From Antedon mediterranea (taxonomy: Eukaryota; Echinodermata; Crinoidea; Comatulida; Antedonidae): 64,000 nucleotides of DNA. This document shows, piece by piece, positions 1 through 11,190 of this stretch. Position 1 is the stretch's first letter. Each line of letters opens with the position of its first letter. The notes beneath the pieces were generated by a model. That model saw only the letters and a list, made by a program, of their open reading frames with translations, was not told the origin of the DNA and made no database searches. Location of the stretch: contig NC_092680.1 of the NCBI RefSeq assembly GCF_964355755.1, positions 18,207,001-18,271,000 on the forward strand, written 5' to 3'. The translations under genes and the position numbers were made by a program.

Positions 1-544
1 TTGCTGTTATGAATCGAACCGGTGGTTGACAGAATGAAAGGGCTACAAATACATAGAGAAATGCAATATAGATTCCACATGACATAAATAGGTACGAAAT
101 ATCACGAGGGCGATAAGGTCCCTTTCTCCTCAAGTGGAATTACTCTAGGCCAGATAGATGAGTGGCGGTGTGCGTAATCGAAACAGTATAGTAGGGGTAA
201 GCATGTACCGGACGCGATATTTCTGTTCGTAAATCTGCATCATGGTGGTCAGGTACGAGATGGTTGAGGGTGATAGAAAGAACAGTACCCCGCGGTGTCT
301 GGGGAACACAATGCCGTTCCCAGGTGTTTCTAGTTGCAAATCATTTTTCTTAGATTTAAATACAGTATGTTTTTAAATTACCATTAGGCCTATGCCTACT
401 AAATTACAAAATAAAACAACTAAAATTAATATTACTACCGTATTACGTACTTCAATTGCAAAAAACGTGATAGACTATTGCTGTAAGTACATGTAAGGGT
501 TTTAGTAATAAACACGATCGAATTGTAAAAAGAAAACAACATAC
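1..544 (-). other. Start of P450 intron 1
   Basis: Follows the donor at 543-544. Translating both strands shows no segment resembling the second P450 exon (no continuation of the helix F/G region), so the intron extends past the left edge. Nothing else is recognised here. Confidence 0.6.
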
Positions 545-1222
545 CTTTAAAAATGGCATAACATCTACAGGATCACCTGGTTGTAAAACAGTTGTGAATT
601 TGTTATTCAAATCTTCGATCTCTAAAAATTCAGGATCGTCTATTGAGTAAGTTCGACTGTAAGTCATATCGCAAATTACATTCAATATTGTTAGATTTAA
701 GGCTCGACTTATATCGCATATTCTGTTCACCTGACTCGATAAATTATCAACAAGGTGTTGCACTTCAGTTTGTATTTTCAACTCCACTGCTGGGCAATTC
801 TTTCCGCAGATATTACGGCGAATCGCCGTCGCCGCCAATTTACGATGGAAGTGCCACACCGGAGAAAAATCTTCGCTAAATGCAATGCCGCTGTTATTTC
901 TGGATAGTAGTGTTGCAGTATACATACGAGGGCGACCTGCGAATTCCTTGCCCTGGTATAATAGAGCCTGTCTGATTGTGTCGGCATCGTGTAGAACAAC
1001 AGCTAACCCTGGGCCTAGCTTTAAAGAAAATAGGTTTCCGTATTTATCACCGATTTTTTTCAGGATACGAAACGGAGGCCCTCCCTGCATGAACACTGCA
1101 ATGTTGCCGAGTATTGGAATGGATGGAGGAGACGGAGGAATGTTGTAGCCGGATTTCTTTTTCTCAATTAAGGTTCGACCTAACCATATACACACCAGAA
1201 AAAGGAATATCTCAATAAACAT
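545..1222 (-). CDS. Cytochrome P450, clan 2 (CYP1/CYP17-like), first coding exon; gene continues off the left edge
   Basis: Exon of 226 codons starting at the ATG at 1222-1220 and ending in phase 0 at a good donor (AAG|GTATG). The product starts with a hydrophobic membrane anchor (about residues 3-15), then a short basic stretch (EKKKSG) and the proline-rich hinge PPSPPSIPILGN, as in microsomal P450s anchored in the endoplasmic reticulum. Further on it has the 'FAGRPRMYTATLLSRNNSG' and 'IAFSEDF.PVWHFHRKLA' blocks (helix B'/C region with the W-x-x-x-R heme-propionate motif), typical of the CYP1, CYP2 and CYP17 families. Family members are about 500 residues, so this is a little under half. The I-helix, ExxR and heme-cysteine loop are absent and should lie in exons left of position 1. 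Known family role: heme monooxygenase acting on xenobiotics or steroids; the substrate cannot be told from this exon. The reading frame is intact. A CYP1-like versus CYP17-like assignment is not decided. Confidence 0.93.
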
Positions 1223-1700
1223 CGTTATTCGTCTGTGTATAGTGAAGCGCCAAACTTCACCTCAGTAAAAGACAAGTGGTCGGCATAAAAAAAAATCAGT
1301 TTTTCGCGTTGCTAATCGATCGGTTAAGTTGGCTAAATTGTTTGCTATGCTCTGTACTTAACACACACATTTGCACTTATCAGAGAAAGTCGTTACTGCA
1401 TTGTAAACAGCGTTTAACAATCAAGTAAAAATCATCGACCGTTGTCCACATTATATAGGCTAGTCTCTTTCCATGCCAACAGAACCGATGAGGGAAGAAT
1501 TTTCTCAATGGAGAGAAATCAAGGCGGTCCTTAGATCGCCAGCAAAAAATAGCCCCATCAAAACAAAAGGAGATAATATACCGTGTTAACAGTAATCCAT
1601 AAACCAGCCAATACCTGACTAAATACTTTTGGGCACGTGACCAATTAGGAGCCATACGACTGATAGAGCGTGACGTGTGCAAAACAGTCGAGGGCTGAAT
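1223..1700 (-). promoter_or_regulatory. Upstream region of the P450 gene, with E-box/CCAAT and GCGTG motifs
   Basis: Lies immediately upstream of the P450 ATG. A CACGTG E-box (1634-1639) sits directly beside a CCAAT box (1641-1645), and a GCGTG core (1668-1672), the heart of an AhR/ARNT response element, lies about 450 bp from the ATG. No clear TATA box was seen close to the start codon. Individual 5-6-bp motifs arise often by chance; their clustering is the only support. Confidence 0.25.
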
Positions 1701-2330
1701 CGAAAAAGTACAGTGACCCTATGATTCTACAACATACAGTGTCGTGCTCGGATTGCTAGCACCATTCCACTGGGGGTTGATATAATATCCGGCCAAAAGC
1801 ATAGGGAAAGAGCTTGGCAAGAAACTGACAAATCTTGTCGCAAAAAAGTACAATTCGCAACAATTACAAGTTCAAAACTCTGTTTTCATGTTTGACGTCT
1901 AAGTTTTAATTTAGTTTCAATGCGTTGCCGCTGACTCACGCGAATAGTAAAAACTCTATTTCCTTTTATCTTTTTAGAATATAATATCGAATATGTAAAA
2001 CAATGACAATGACATCAGGTCTAAATGCAGCGAATAAAGATGAAATAAAATAAATTATAGTCAATTCTTAAAATTAATTCACTCACGCTAGTTATTTTAA
2101 ATAATTAAATACAACATTAATAAATAGTGTAGTCTACATGCATAAATATACCATGTTTTTTTAAAATGATAAATTAACGATATAAATTTGAAATTTCGAA
2201 TTTAAATATTAGTAACACGACTAAACGTAAGAAGAGACGCTGTGTACGGTTAAATATGCAAATTAATTTTTATTCGTTTCTTCTTAATCATCAGTGGCAT
2301 ACGTGCGAATAGACACTAAGAGTCAGCCAT

Positions 2331-2422
2331 AGTTATTTACCCGGGCGAGTAGATTTGGTTAGCAACCCACCAAATTTACCTATAACTGAGCATCTAAACC
2401 TTACTTTCCCGGGTAAATAACT
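2331..2422. repeat. Nested palindrome (foldback element) with 15-bp perfect ends
   Basis: Ends AGTTATTTACCCGGG (2331-2345) and its exact reverse complement (2408-2422). A second inverted pair lies inside (ATTTGGT...ACCAAAT). It is 92 bp long with no coding potential. It looks like a very short foldback transposon. Family B repeat sequence begins directly after it. Confidence 0.7.
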
Positions 2423-2540
2423 AAGCCTTAGTTCCCACTAGTGAGGATGCAATGCAATGACGAAAACGTAATTTGATCAAGGTACGACGCGCGCGATGCA
2501 TCAAACTTAAGTTTACGCACTCGTAACAGCTGTAATAATA
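2423..2540. mobile_element. Family B foldback element, left part only
   Basis: Begins with TTAGTTCCCACTAG and continues with the family's 'gatgcaatgcaatgacg' interior. The matching right end is not recognisable; decayed or truncated copy. Confidence 0.5.
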
Positions 2541-2752
2541 ATCAGCGCGAGCACGCGCAATTAATGTGTGTCAATTTGGGGTGTAACTAGCAAAATATCG
2601 ATACGACGATTACGCCATCATACACAAATGTTTTCAATTTATACTGTTTTCATTATTGGATAAAATGATAATCATTTATATTACTCACACAATTGGTCTA
2701 TTACATTTAAAATAACGCGTAATGAAATGATAATAGTAACATGTGTATATCC

Positions 2753-2882
2753 AGCTTAGTTCTCACTAGGACGCACGTAACGCAATGACGTACGCGCAAC
2801 GCAAGTCGTTTGACCGATAGATATTCAAACTATCACTTGTTCGTCAACAACTTGCGTTACGTACGTCCTGGGAACCAATCTT
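2753..2882. mobile_element. Family B foldback MITE copy
   Basis: Left end AGCTTAGTTCTCACTAGGAC, right end GTCCTGGGAACCAA, interior with CGCAACGCAAG and its inverse CTTGCGTTACG. Two inverted arms surround a short AT spacer. Non-coding. Confidence 0.65.
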
Positions 2883-3198
2883 GAAGGACTCTCTGTGGCT
2901 GGAAAAAACGTAGTAAAAGATTTTAAGGAAGGACAAAAGTGACGTCTCAATATTAATACCAAGAAAACCCACTCAATAAACGGTAATAACCAACACGATA
3001 CAGTACAGTTATAAGAATCATATAATTCTTAAAAATTGTCACTTAAAATATGCGAAATACAATTACAACTAGGCCTATATTATTTATCTTTTTTTTTATT
3101 TCCTGCTCTCACGAATACAATAGTTTTAGTCACTGATCATGATATGCATAAAGTTACCTTTTATATTTCTTATCTATTATATTATGAGCACTCAAACC

Positions 3199-3285
3199 GC
3201 GAAAATAAAAGGGCGCGAAATAGTTGGCAATGTAAAATCACGAACATTTAGGGCCCCGAAAATGTTAGGCTTTACAGTATACTAA
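3199..3285 (-). repeat. Dispersed 'attttcgcg' repeat, inverted partner of 4739-4821
   Basis: Reverse complement reads TACTGTAAAGCCTAACATTT then GGGGCCCTAAA, closely matching 4739-4821 on the other strand about 1.5 kb away. Contains repeated 'cgaaaat' words. Non-coding. Confidence 0.6.
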
Positions 3286-3463
3286 TTAAACGAATGTCAA
3301 TGTCTTTTAAATTAATAGAATAGTCTTTCAACGAGTGGACGATTCATCGTCTAAAAATCTAGGCCTAATTATAGTAATTACTAACTTTCTTGCAGGTGCT
3401 TTACCATCAATCCATCGTCTATACTGACGGTGACGAATTATGACTACACCTAGAAAAACTCAC

Positions 3464-3646
3464 CACACTTTGACGAAACCATTGAGCCTGTGCGTCTCGA
3501 TAGCTTCCTTTTATTAAAATTGAAGATAATACGCGCGCAAACTTTTCTAATAGTTCCAATGAGCTCCGAAGATCAAAGGGTTTATCTGTGGCTGCGACAC
3601 GAGCAGTTCCACTCCCGTTAAGAGACATCGCCAGGAATATGCACAT
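3464..3646 (-). CDS. Candidate coding exon, possibly a secreted or small protein; unrecognised
   Basis: Open frame of 61 codons from the ATG at 3646 to a strong donor (GTG|GTGAGT) at 3464/3463, ending in phase 0. The first residues (MCIFLAMSLNGSGTARVAAT) are weakly signal-peptide-like. The rest (around 'RSSLELLEKFARVLSSILIK') is an amphipathic helix-rich stretch of ordinary protein composition, unlike the AT-rich low-complexity ORFs nearby. The frame stays open upstream of this ATG to about 3688, so an internal exon is possible. No downstream exon was recognised between 1230 and 3460, and no family is recognised. The call rests on open frame plus splice donor and could be chance. Confidence 0.3.
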
Positions 3647-3699
3647 AGTAGTAGTGCTGGTAGTTGTCGCAGTCGGACGTAAGATCAAAGGAATTCTTA

Positions 3700-4738
3700 T
3701 CTTGAAAAGGCGAGCTCAGTGTCCTGTTGTTAGATTGCCTTGCTAGGATACTTCTGAACAGATTACGCAACTAAACCTATCTAATCCTAAGTTGTCCTAA
3801 GAGGTCTTGGGGTATGTCCTTCTGGGCATTCGGAGTCAATGTTTATGAGAAGATTGCCATGTTATGTGATTGCTGATTTTCTGAGTTAGATCAGGGATGT
3901 TTATACTATTTAGTATACTTGGTTTGTAAGGTGCGTGGCAACCAATATTCTTTAGACCTTGTTTGAAATCTTTTCAGAAATATCATGGCAATATGTAATT
4001 AAGTCTCAATGACTTTGTATAAGAACATCTCGTGTGCGTTTGCAGTGTGAATGAATTTAGCATCAGTCAACTAATCGTTGGACGTATTTATCTCTTGTCG
4101 GTTGAATTTAATAAATATAACAAAAATATACTACGAAATATGTTGGCAGTTCAACTTTCAAAATACCTCACATTCAACAATGTTTCTTCAGTCAATATGT
4201 TACACATTGAATAACGCTAGCTAGCCCCGTAACTAAAGTACACGAACCCAGTGCGCACTTCACTCATGACGCTAGGTCTATATTAATAAACAGCTTATAC
4301 TTGGCCTCAAACAAGTCATTGCACTAAAGAGTCAACTGACCTCGTTATATTTACAAAAGAAGATTATGGTTTGCCGTTTATCTAACGCAAACACATCTTA
4401 AGAATCATTCGGCCTAAATACACTTTTTAGAATCATAGATGATAAGATTTATGGCACACAACAAAATTATTGATAAACCATTCAAAAATAAACTAAAGGA
4501 CCTGCAACACAAAGAATGCATTTTGTCTGATGACATTAAAGTCCCTGTAAAGATAATTTGTGTCGGGTACGTCATCAGCATGTATTTTGTACTTTTACGA
4601 TATTGATTTCTACTTAATATTACGTAACACTTTATCCCCTCTTTTAATCGATTAAAAATTAAAATCGAATTCCACGAGAACGCTGGATTTAGACCCTTTC
4701 CTCAGAATAAAATGCGACAATTTTTTAAGCCAACGTGT
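3700..4738. other. No gene recognised
   Basis: AT-rich intergenic sequence with many stops in all frames; no repeat structure or RNA gene seen. Confidence 0.4.
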
Positions 4739-4821
4739 AGCCTATACTGTAAAGCCCAACATTTTCGCGGCCCTAAATTTTCGCGATTTTACATTTTCGC
4801 GACCTTTTATTTTCGTGATTT
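4739..4821 (+). repeat. Dispersed 'attttcgcg' repeat
   Basis: Carries four spaced ATTTTCG(C/T)G words and matches 3199-3285 in inverted orientation. Confidence 0.6.
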
Positions 4822-5354
4822 GAGTTTTTTGTCGTCTTCTACAATTTTGCGACGAGCCAAATTGACGAATGTATTTCGGCTCCGCGATGAACGTAAAACA
4901 ATTGAATAGTATTTGAAGTCTTGTATAATTTTTTTTCAACACTTGTGACGTCATCATAATAGTCACCCTAATTTTGTTATCTTTTTTCGTCGTTTGTTTG
5001 AGGGCACATATGTCCATATAATATTGTATTTGCTCGTATTTGCTTGCAATGTATAATATACGTAATTTACGATTTCTCTCATTGGCAGGAAGAAGCAATA
5101 CCATACCTCCATGGCAGTACTAATACACATTTGCACTATTTCTAACGTCATTAGCAACTCTAGTGTTTATAATTGTCGTCCATAATCCACTCACTTATAA
5201 ACAATATTGATATTTCTGTTTACAATAAGCTGTTATCAAACCATTAAACTGCATGATTTATTGATGAGTTTAAGTATGGAAGACCCTATTCTTCATAATG
5301 ATATAAAATAATTGTAATTATTATATTCATATCAAACTTCATTCTTAAATCGAA

Positions 5355-5734
5355 CTTAAGCTCAGTCTTATTTTTCCATGGTCTATCAAAGTTTATGCGA
5401 CAACAAAATTAAAAAATGTGATATGCCCATGGACATGATGACGTCATATCAGTACTATATTCGGGCATATTGCTACCATATTTGGGCATATTGCTACCAT
5501 ATTCGGGCATATTGCTACCATATTTGGGCACATTGCTACCATATTCGGGCATATTGCTACCATATTTGGGCATATTGCTACCATATTCGGGCATATTGCT
5601 ACCATATTTGGGCACATTGCTACCATATTCGGGCATATTGCTACCATATTTGGGCATATTGCTACCATATTTGGGCATATTGCTACCATATTTGGGCACA
5701 TCACACTAGTTTTATAGTGTAGACAGAGCTTTAG
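5355..5734. mobile_element. Family A foldback MITE, enlarged by an internal 21-bp satellite
   Basis: The right end (TTTTATAGTGTAGACAGAGC) is good and the left end (cttaagctcagtctt...gtctatcaaagtt) is decayed. Between them, the element's normally single 'ccatatttgggca' motif has been amplified (see 5461-5691). Other family A copies are 125-170 bp; this one is about 380 bp. Confidence 0.8.
5461..5691. repeat. 21-bp tandem repeat, 11 units, inside a MITE
   Basis: Unit TYGGGCATATTGCTACCATA plus one base. The second base alternates C and T between neighbouring units over most of the array, giving a 42-bp higher-order period, and some units read GGGCACATT instead of GGGCATATT. Because 21 is divisible by 3, both strands show long open frames coding 7-residue repeats (e.g. 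MPKYGSN). These are by-products, not genes. Confidence 0.95.
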
Positions 5735-7351
5735 ATGTTTATTGAGTTCTGAAAAAGAAGAGGAAAGAAACTAGTCACATTTCGCATGGTATCACATCAA
5801 TCGTGCGAATGAGATTCAAACTTTCTAACTTGGAACTCGTTAAGTTTGTCACAAAGTTTTGTAGGCCTTAATATCTGTTATGAGGTTATTTTTAATGATG
5901 GTATCGATACAGATCTGTTTTCACAAACAACTTAACGTCACTGGGACGTTGGCTTACGTGAGAGTTAGGACAGATAAATCAATAATATTCTTTTATCTTT
6001 AATTCTTTTCTATTTTTGAATGTTAGGTGACGTAATGTGCCCGAGTACATGATTCACCATCATCATATTTTCCAGTCACTTTTGACCAGCTGTAGTTCAT
6101 CGATGTATTAAAAGAGCCACTTTTTAAATAAATCCTTTATAATCCACAAAAACACGCTGTTTATCATCACGAAAACCATATTATTGTGATAATAACACGG
6201 TAATAAAGTGAACTTTGTACACGTAATGTACTTTTAATTCTGATTCGTTTATCTTCCGCCTAAGCCCCTCTACTTGAAACAAATTCAACGGATGATGTTT
6301 AACACCGTTCCGGCAATCGTGACACACTTCTCGTAGGCCTAGCCTTAAGCCGATGTGGTTTTTTGTGAGCGTTGCATGATTTCCCTTTGGAGTTGGTAGC
6401 GACTGAATATGGCTGATTTTTATGTTTTGTAATTTACATGCCGGATAAACTTGTCATATAGAAAGTACGCTCTAAAGTTTGCCTGTCTGAGATGTTAGCT
6501 TTCTATACAATTATAACGATAAAAAGACTTAAATTCAATAAGCATTAGAGAAGAGAAACACAATGAATTGGGTAGGCTATAGTTAGCAATGTGATCCTCA
6601 TTAAATATAAATTCACTTCTTTTGAATAACTTTCTTTAACCCAACCAGAACAATGATTATGTGACGTTTGGTATTTAGGCAATCTTCACAACATATAGTA
6701 ACATAGGTAAGTATCACATCAACAGTATCACATGTGACACGGAGAATCGAGTTGGTTTTTTAATTATTAGTAAGACCTAAAACATATTACACTCCCACCC
6801 CTTTCAAATTGGGTGAATATGTCACTTTAATGTCAATGTGATCAGAAATCGGATCGAAAAGAAATATTTACCTAGGCATACAAACAATTTAATTGTTTGT
6901 AGAAACTGGGTCGTCAATTAATATTTATTTATCTTTTATAAAGAAAATAATTGTTTGTTTGTTTGTTTAGTTTTTTCTGAAGTAAGTGAATAACTTTATT
7001 AAAACAATTATCTATTCAAAGTCTGATTTGGGGGACAACGCATCTTTATGATTCCATTTCTAAATACGTTTAAGTATAACATTATTTTAATCCGCTTACA
7101 ACAAATAGAAAAATAAAAGGTTGTGGAGATTACACAGAGACACGTGACCAATAGTACCTACCGTCAATCATTGGTTAGAAGTTTGAATCATTTGAATTAT
7201 CTATACAAGGCTAATAATAAAAAAGTATTGATGAGTTCTGAGTAAAATGTATTTCATAGATTATTAAATTAATTGTCATTGGAATTCACGGTTATACACA
7301 CATTAACGGTAAAAAAATCGCTTCTTTAATCTAATATTATAAAAGAAGCGT
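5735..7351. other. No gene recognised; decayed repeat end near 7031-7051
   Basis: AT-rich. Around 7031-7051, 'gggggacaacgcatcttta' resembles the inverted end of the AAAGATG-type TIR element (see 15264-15597). Nothing else is recognised. Confidence 0.4.
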
Positions 7352-7516
7352 AAAGCTCTGTATACACTATCAAACTACTTTGACAAAAAGTGTATGTGCT
7401 CAAATATGGTAGTGATACGGCCAAATATGGTAGTGATATGATATCATCACGTCCATATATGGGCACATCACATTTTCTTTTTGTCACATAAAGTTTGATA
7501 GTGTAGACAGAGCTTT
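7352..7516. mobile_element. Family A foldback MITE, full copy
   Basis: Ends AAAGCTCTGTATACACTATC and GATAGTGTAGACAGAGCTTT, flanked by TA, as for most copies in the window. Inner inverted arms carry 'gcccaaatatggtagtgatatg' and 'catatatgggcacatcac'. The family is non-coding. TA flanks with TIRs of about 25 bp suggest a Tc1/mariner-type non-autonomous element. Thirteen copies are recognisable in this window. Confidence 0.85.
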
Positions 7517-8775
7517 GCATTGATGCAGTACGGTAAATAGCAGAGAGGCTTATCCATGTCACGACATGCTCTACATTGAAATGGTTACTAAGAAGGTTTG
7601 AGACTATTAGAAGTAGGGTGTGGTGGGAAGGAGAGGAGGTACGGTACACGCTCTAGAGAGAGTACTCTTCTAGTAGTAAATTAATATACGAACAACAATT
7701 TCATCCACATCAAGTTCCCGTACATCAATTAACCTTCAACTTAAAACAGGGCCAGTATAAACAGTTGCAGAAAAGAATCAAATGCCTAATAATGTTGTTG
7801 TAACATTGTCACCTGGCGCGGGGGTCATGTACTTTAACAACTTAGTGACATTTACCATGGTCGCTTCACATCGTTCAAAGGACTGCACGTCCAGAATGCC
7901 CGCCCGCGGTACGTTAATTGAACTGGGAGGTGGTGAGAGGTGGGTCCTATAATTAATGTCCAGTTCGAAAGGAATATATTAAAAATTGTATCTATAATTG
8001 TTCGATAGTTGTTTATGTTACAAGTTAAATGTAGGCAACAAAATAAGATGACGACAACGCAAATTTGTTGCAATTGAATAAAGTCTATATAAATCACCGA
8101 CACGCGACTCTTTTTGGTAAAACGATTTAACGCGTAAAGAACAGCGACAAATGCAAGGTTGATATATTATATTAAATTAAGGTTAGGGGTGCCATGTAAT
8201 CCTGTCCAGTGATGCCATAGGGCAGGTTAAAGGGAGCTTCGACAGGAATAGGAACGATTTGGCCTTATTCAAGGACCCGGATATTCGGATAAACACGATT
8301 CAAGTTGAACTTTGGTTGTACTTTTTAGTGATGTCTTTTCATGGATTTCATTTCATAGAATGCTAAGTTAAACAGACTATACAAAACTAATCTAGGCTTA
8401 GTGTCAGATATTCGTAACTTGGTGGCACTAAGGCCTAGCGTTGCCTCTCTGTCTGATCCGTTACCTATATCGATATTATAAAGTTACTACCTTTTTAAAA
8501 AGTGCACTCAACTTTGTTGGCAATATAGGTTAACCTTTTTATTATTTTTTGTTAACTTCATTTCCCATTTGACAGCAAGGTTACTGGCTGTCGAATTATG
8601 CTACTAAATGCAAGAGTGTGTTACCAGGTGAAACAAACGGACCCGGAATAGGTCTGCGTCGAATCAAGAAGTTACAAACAGGATAGTCTCACCCTACAGC
8701 AAACAATCGATCAATTTTCACGGCAGATTTGGACACACTCTGTGGCCAGTGCATTGTACATAGGGGGTGAGGTAG
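7517..8775. other. No gene recognised
   Basis: Only short frames with no family resemblance were found; no repeat structure noted. Confidence 0.4.
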
Positions 8776-8890
8776 CAGTGGTGGATCCAGGATTTTTAAA
8801 TGAAGTGCTGAATTCTTATCTTTGGATTACAATTTGTGATGTTTAGAGGGGTCCCGGACCGGCGGTTCCCCTCCTTGAATCCGCCCCTGG
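8776..8890. mobile_element. hAT-type MITE-like fragment with GGATCCAGG ends
   Basis: Left CAGTGGTGGATCCAGG and right CCTTGAATCCGCCCCTG form imperfect inverted ends of the CAGGGGCGGATCCAG type common to hAT-derived MITEs. No clear 8-bp target duplication was found. A second 'ggatccgcctctggg' follows at about 8900. Confidence 0.45.
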
Positions 8891-9020
8891 GTATGGTGGG
8901 GATCCGCCTCTGGGTAGGGTGGGGATTCTCTTTTTGTGGGACTTGTGATTAAACTTTTATCACTCTTGATACTTACAAAATGATACCTAATAATTATAAT
9001 AATTAATAGCCTAACTCAAA

Positions 9021-9213
9021 AGTAAGCCCACCCTATAAATCTTATACAAACTTTTCTCCACTGATACCAACAAAACATTCTCGTATACCCATTCTAATAT
9101 AGCCAGACGTGGAAGTAAGCCCACCCTATGAATTCTACACAAACTTATCTCCACTGAAACCAACAAAACATTTGTACCCACTCTAATATAGCCAGACTTG
9201 GAACAACGCTGTA
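9021..9213. repeat. Tandem duplication of a ~97-bp unit
   Basis: Two consecutive units, each with 'aagcccaccctat', 'ctccactga.accaacaaaacat' and 'ctaatatagccaga'. A dinucleotide repeat follows. Confidence 0.8.
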
Positions 9214-9226
9214 TATATAAATGAGA

Positions 9227-9228
<2 letters not shown>

Positions 9229-9279
<51 letters not shown>
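9229..9279. repeat. (AT)n microsatellite
   Basis: About 25 uninterrupted AT units. Confidence 0.98.
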
Positions 9280-9281
<2 letters not shown>

Positions 9282-10920
9282 GTAATAATATACAGTAGGC
9301 ATATATCATTAAAACGTTCCCAATCCTGATTGGAAAGGGGGTGTAATAATATAGGCATATTCGCCTTTGAATTTAAGCTACACTCCGGGCCACTGTTAAA
9401 TTGTTAGTTTCATTTCAGGTCTGATAATCAAAATCGTCAGTATGACTACTTTTCGCATATTCTAATAATTAAATCTTAATGGTGATAGCTTTTTTAACTC
9501 GTTTTAAAAATATGGAAATTATGATTGATCCTGCCAAAAGAATATTTGTTTCTTTAGAACGATACGTATATACTAGTGTGTTGTACTGTCAATTTAAAAG
9601 GCCTTAATGATAGTTAAATCGGGGTTAACGGGAATTAAATCCTCTAACGATGTTGAAAACGATAAGAAATTGGGATCACAGATAAGCAGAAAAAAAGAGA
9701 CAATTCACCCTGGATTATGTCTTTAATAACAAGATCAATATGTCTAACTTATATCGTCTGCAAACCGTCAAATGAATACGTACGTCAAACGTGTCAATCA
9801 TCTCAAAACCATGGCAACACAGCCACAAAACAAAATGAAAAGGGTCAGTGAAGGTCAAAATCACCAGCAATCGGATGTGAAAAGCGTGCTTGTCAAAAAG
9901 TCAATTGTAGCAATTTGTTTTCAGATATTTAAGAAAGTGCGGTATCGCCGAATTAGACATGCGGTCACAAAACGTCGTCGCGGCGCACCGCCGGCCGTCC
10001 GCCCGTACACAGTGTAGCCTATGATCAACCTACTCGAAATAGAGAAACATGCGGGATTTTTTAAACCGTCTAATTAACTATTTACCGGTAGTCTTGTCTT
10101 CCGCCGCCTGACATTCATACAGATTTTAACCAATAGCCAAATTTTCCGGGAATATCACCTATATATAAAAATATAGGCTATATTTTAAAAATTGGTGGTG
10201 AATATAAAAATTCAATAATTTAATTCCGGTTATTTTGATACCTAAATACAGCGTTCATTCCACTCTCCGGGGTGATTCAAATGTCGTTCAAAGAAAACAG
10301 TAGACTTTTGGTTGTTTTGATACCCAACTACCCCCAGTCATAATAATACTGTACGACTTTTGTCAATGCCATGATTTAGGCTATACACACTGTGCGTGTC
10401 ATTCACAACCGTGAGAGAATCCGTAAGCATGGGAATGAGTGAGATATTGCACGCTTTAACACCTCAACATTCAAATCTGTGAAAACTGCTGTTATTTATG
10501 CACCAAAGTCGGACATTTCCACACTAAACTGCACTGTTGTAGGGGTTACCAGCCAAGGTCACACAAGGAAAGACAAAACGTATTTAGATAATACTGATGT
10601 ATTTCTGTAGTATTAATAGTTTCTCATGGACAGGTAGACAGGACGGACATTAATGCATCGATATTTCAGAAGTACAGTAATCTTACTGAGGATCATTTTT
10701 ATACCAGAGTAAAAATAGATAGGGAGTATAAAAATAAACTAGCAAAAAACGAATCAATAGATTCTAACACCATAAACAGTACGGTACAAAAATAAATAAC
10801 AATCCCACCTACTATGCATGATACGGTCATAATAGTTAGCCTAACTTAAACACATTGTTTGTTGGTACCATAATCGTTTTAATTTAAAGTATTGACTAAA
10901 ACGTGAAATCAAAAGCTTTT
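9280..10920. other. No gene recognised
   Basis: An 81-codon frame at 9772-10017 is lysine/arginine-rich but has no splice or family support. No repeat family was recognised. Confidence 0.4.
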
Positions 10921-11058
10921 AAACCTTGTCTACACTCTATGTGACAACAAATGTGATTTGCCTATAGGCCTATGGACATGATGATGTCATACCACTACCA
11001 TATTTGGGCACATCACACTTGTGTTGTCAAACTAGTTTGATAGTGTAGACAGACCTTA
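10921..11058. mobile_element. Family A foldback MITE
   Basis: Left end is diverged (AAACCTTGTCTACACTCTAT) and right end is GATAGTGTAGACAGACCTT. The interior keeps the 'ccatatttgggcacatcacac' arm. Confidence 0.75.
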
Positions 11059-11141
11059 AAACTCATTTAAATAATTATGTTGCTACCTGTGATTGTGATA
11101 ATATAGACCAATCGAGATTTGAACCATTCATCAGGACGGGT

Positions 11142-11190
11142 TAAGCTTCGTTCATACTTGGACGCAACGGGCGGGAACCGAGCTTTAGGA
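11142..11190. mobile_element. Minimal family B remnant (~49 bp)
   Basis: Only the two ends remain, almost joined: TTAAGCTTCGTTCATACTTG, then GACGCAACG, then GGGAACCGAGCTTTA. Looks like an internally deleted copy. Confidence 0.5.

Noticed and set aside
643-1148. Plus-strand and alternate-frame ORFs across the P450 exon
   Set aside because: Shadows of the P450 reading frame on the minus strand, which has clear family motifs and a splice donor.
1380-1682. 100-codon minus-strand ORF upstream of the P450
   Set aside because: No family resemblance, no donor in the frame; more likely upstream non-coding sequence.
5378-5722. Open frames of 79-114 codons on both strands with 7-residue repeats
   Set aside because: They follow from a 21-bp tandem repeat, divisible by three and lacking stops; no gene context.
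9772-10017. 81-codon basic ORF
   Set aside because: Composition is lysine/arginine-rich and unsupported by splice sites or known families.
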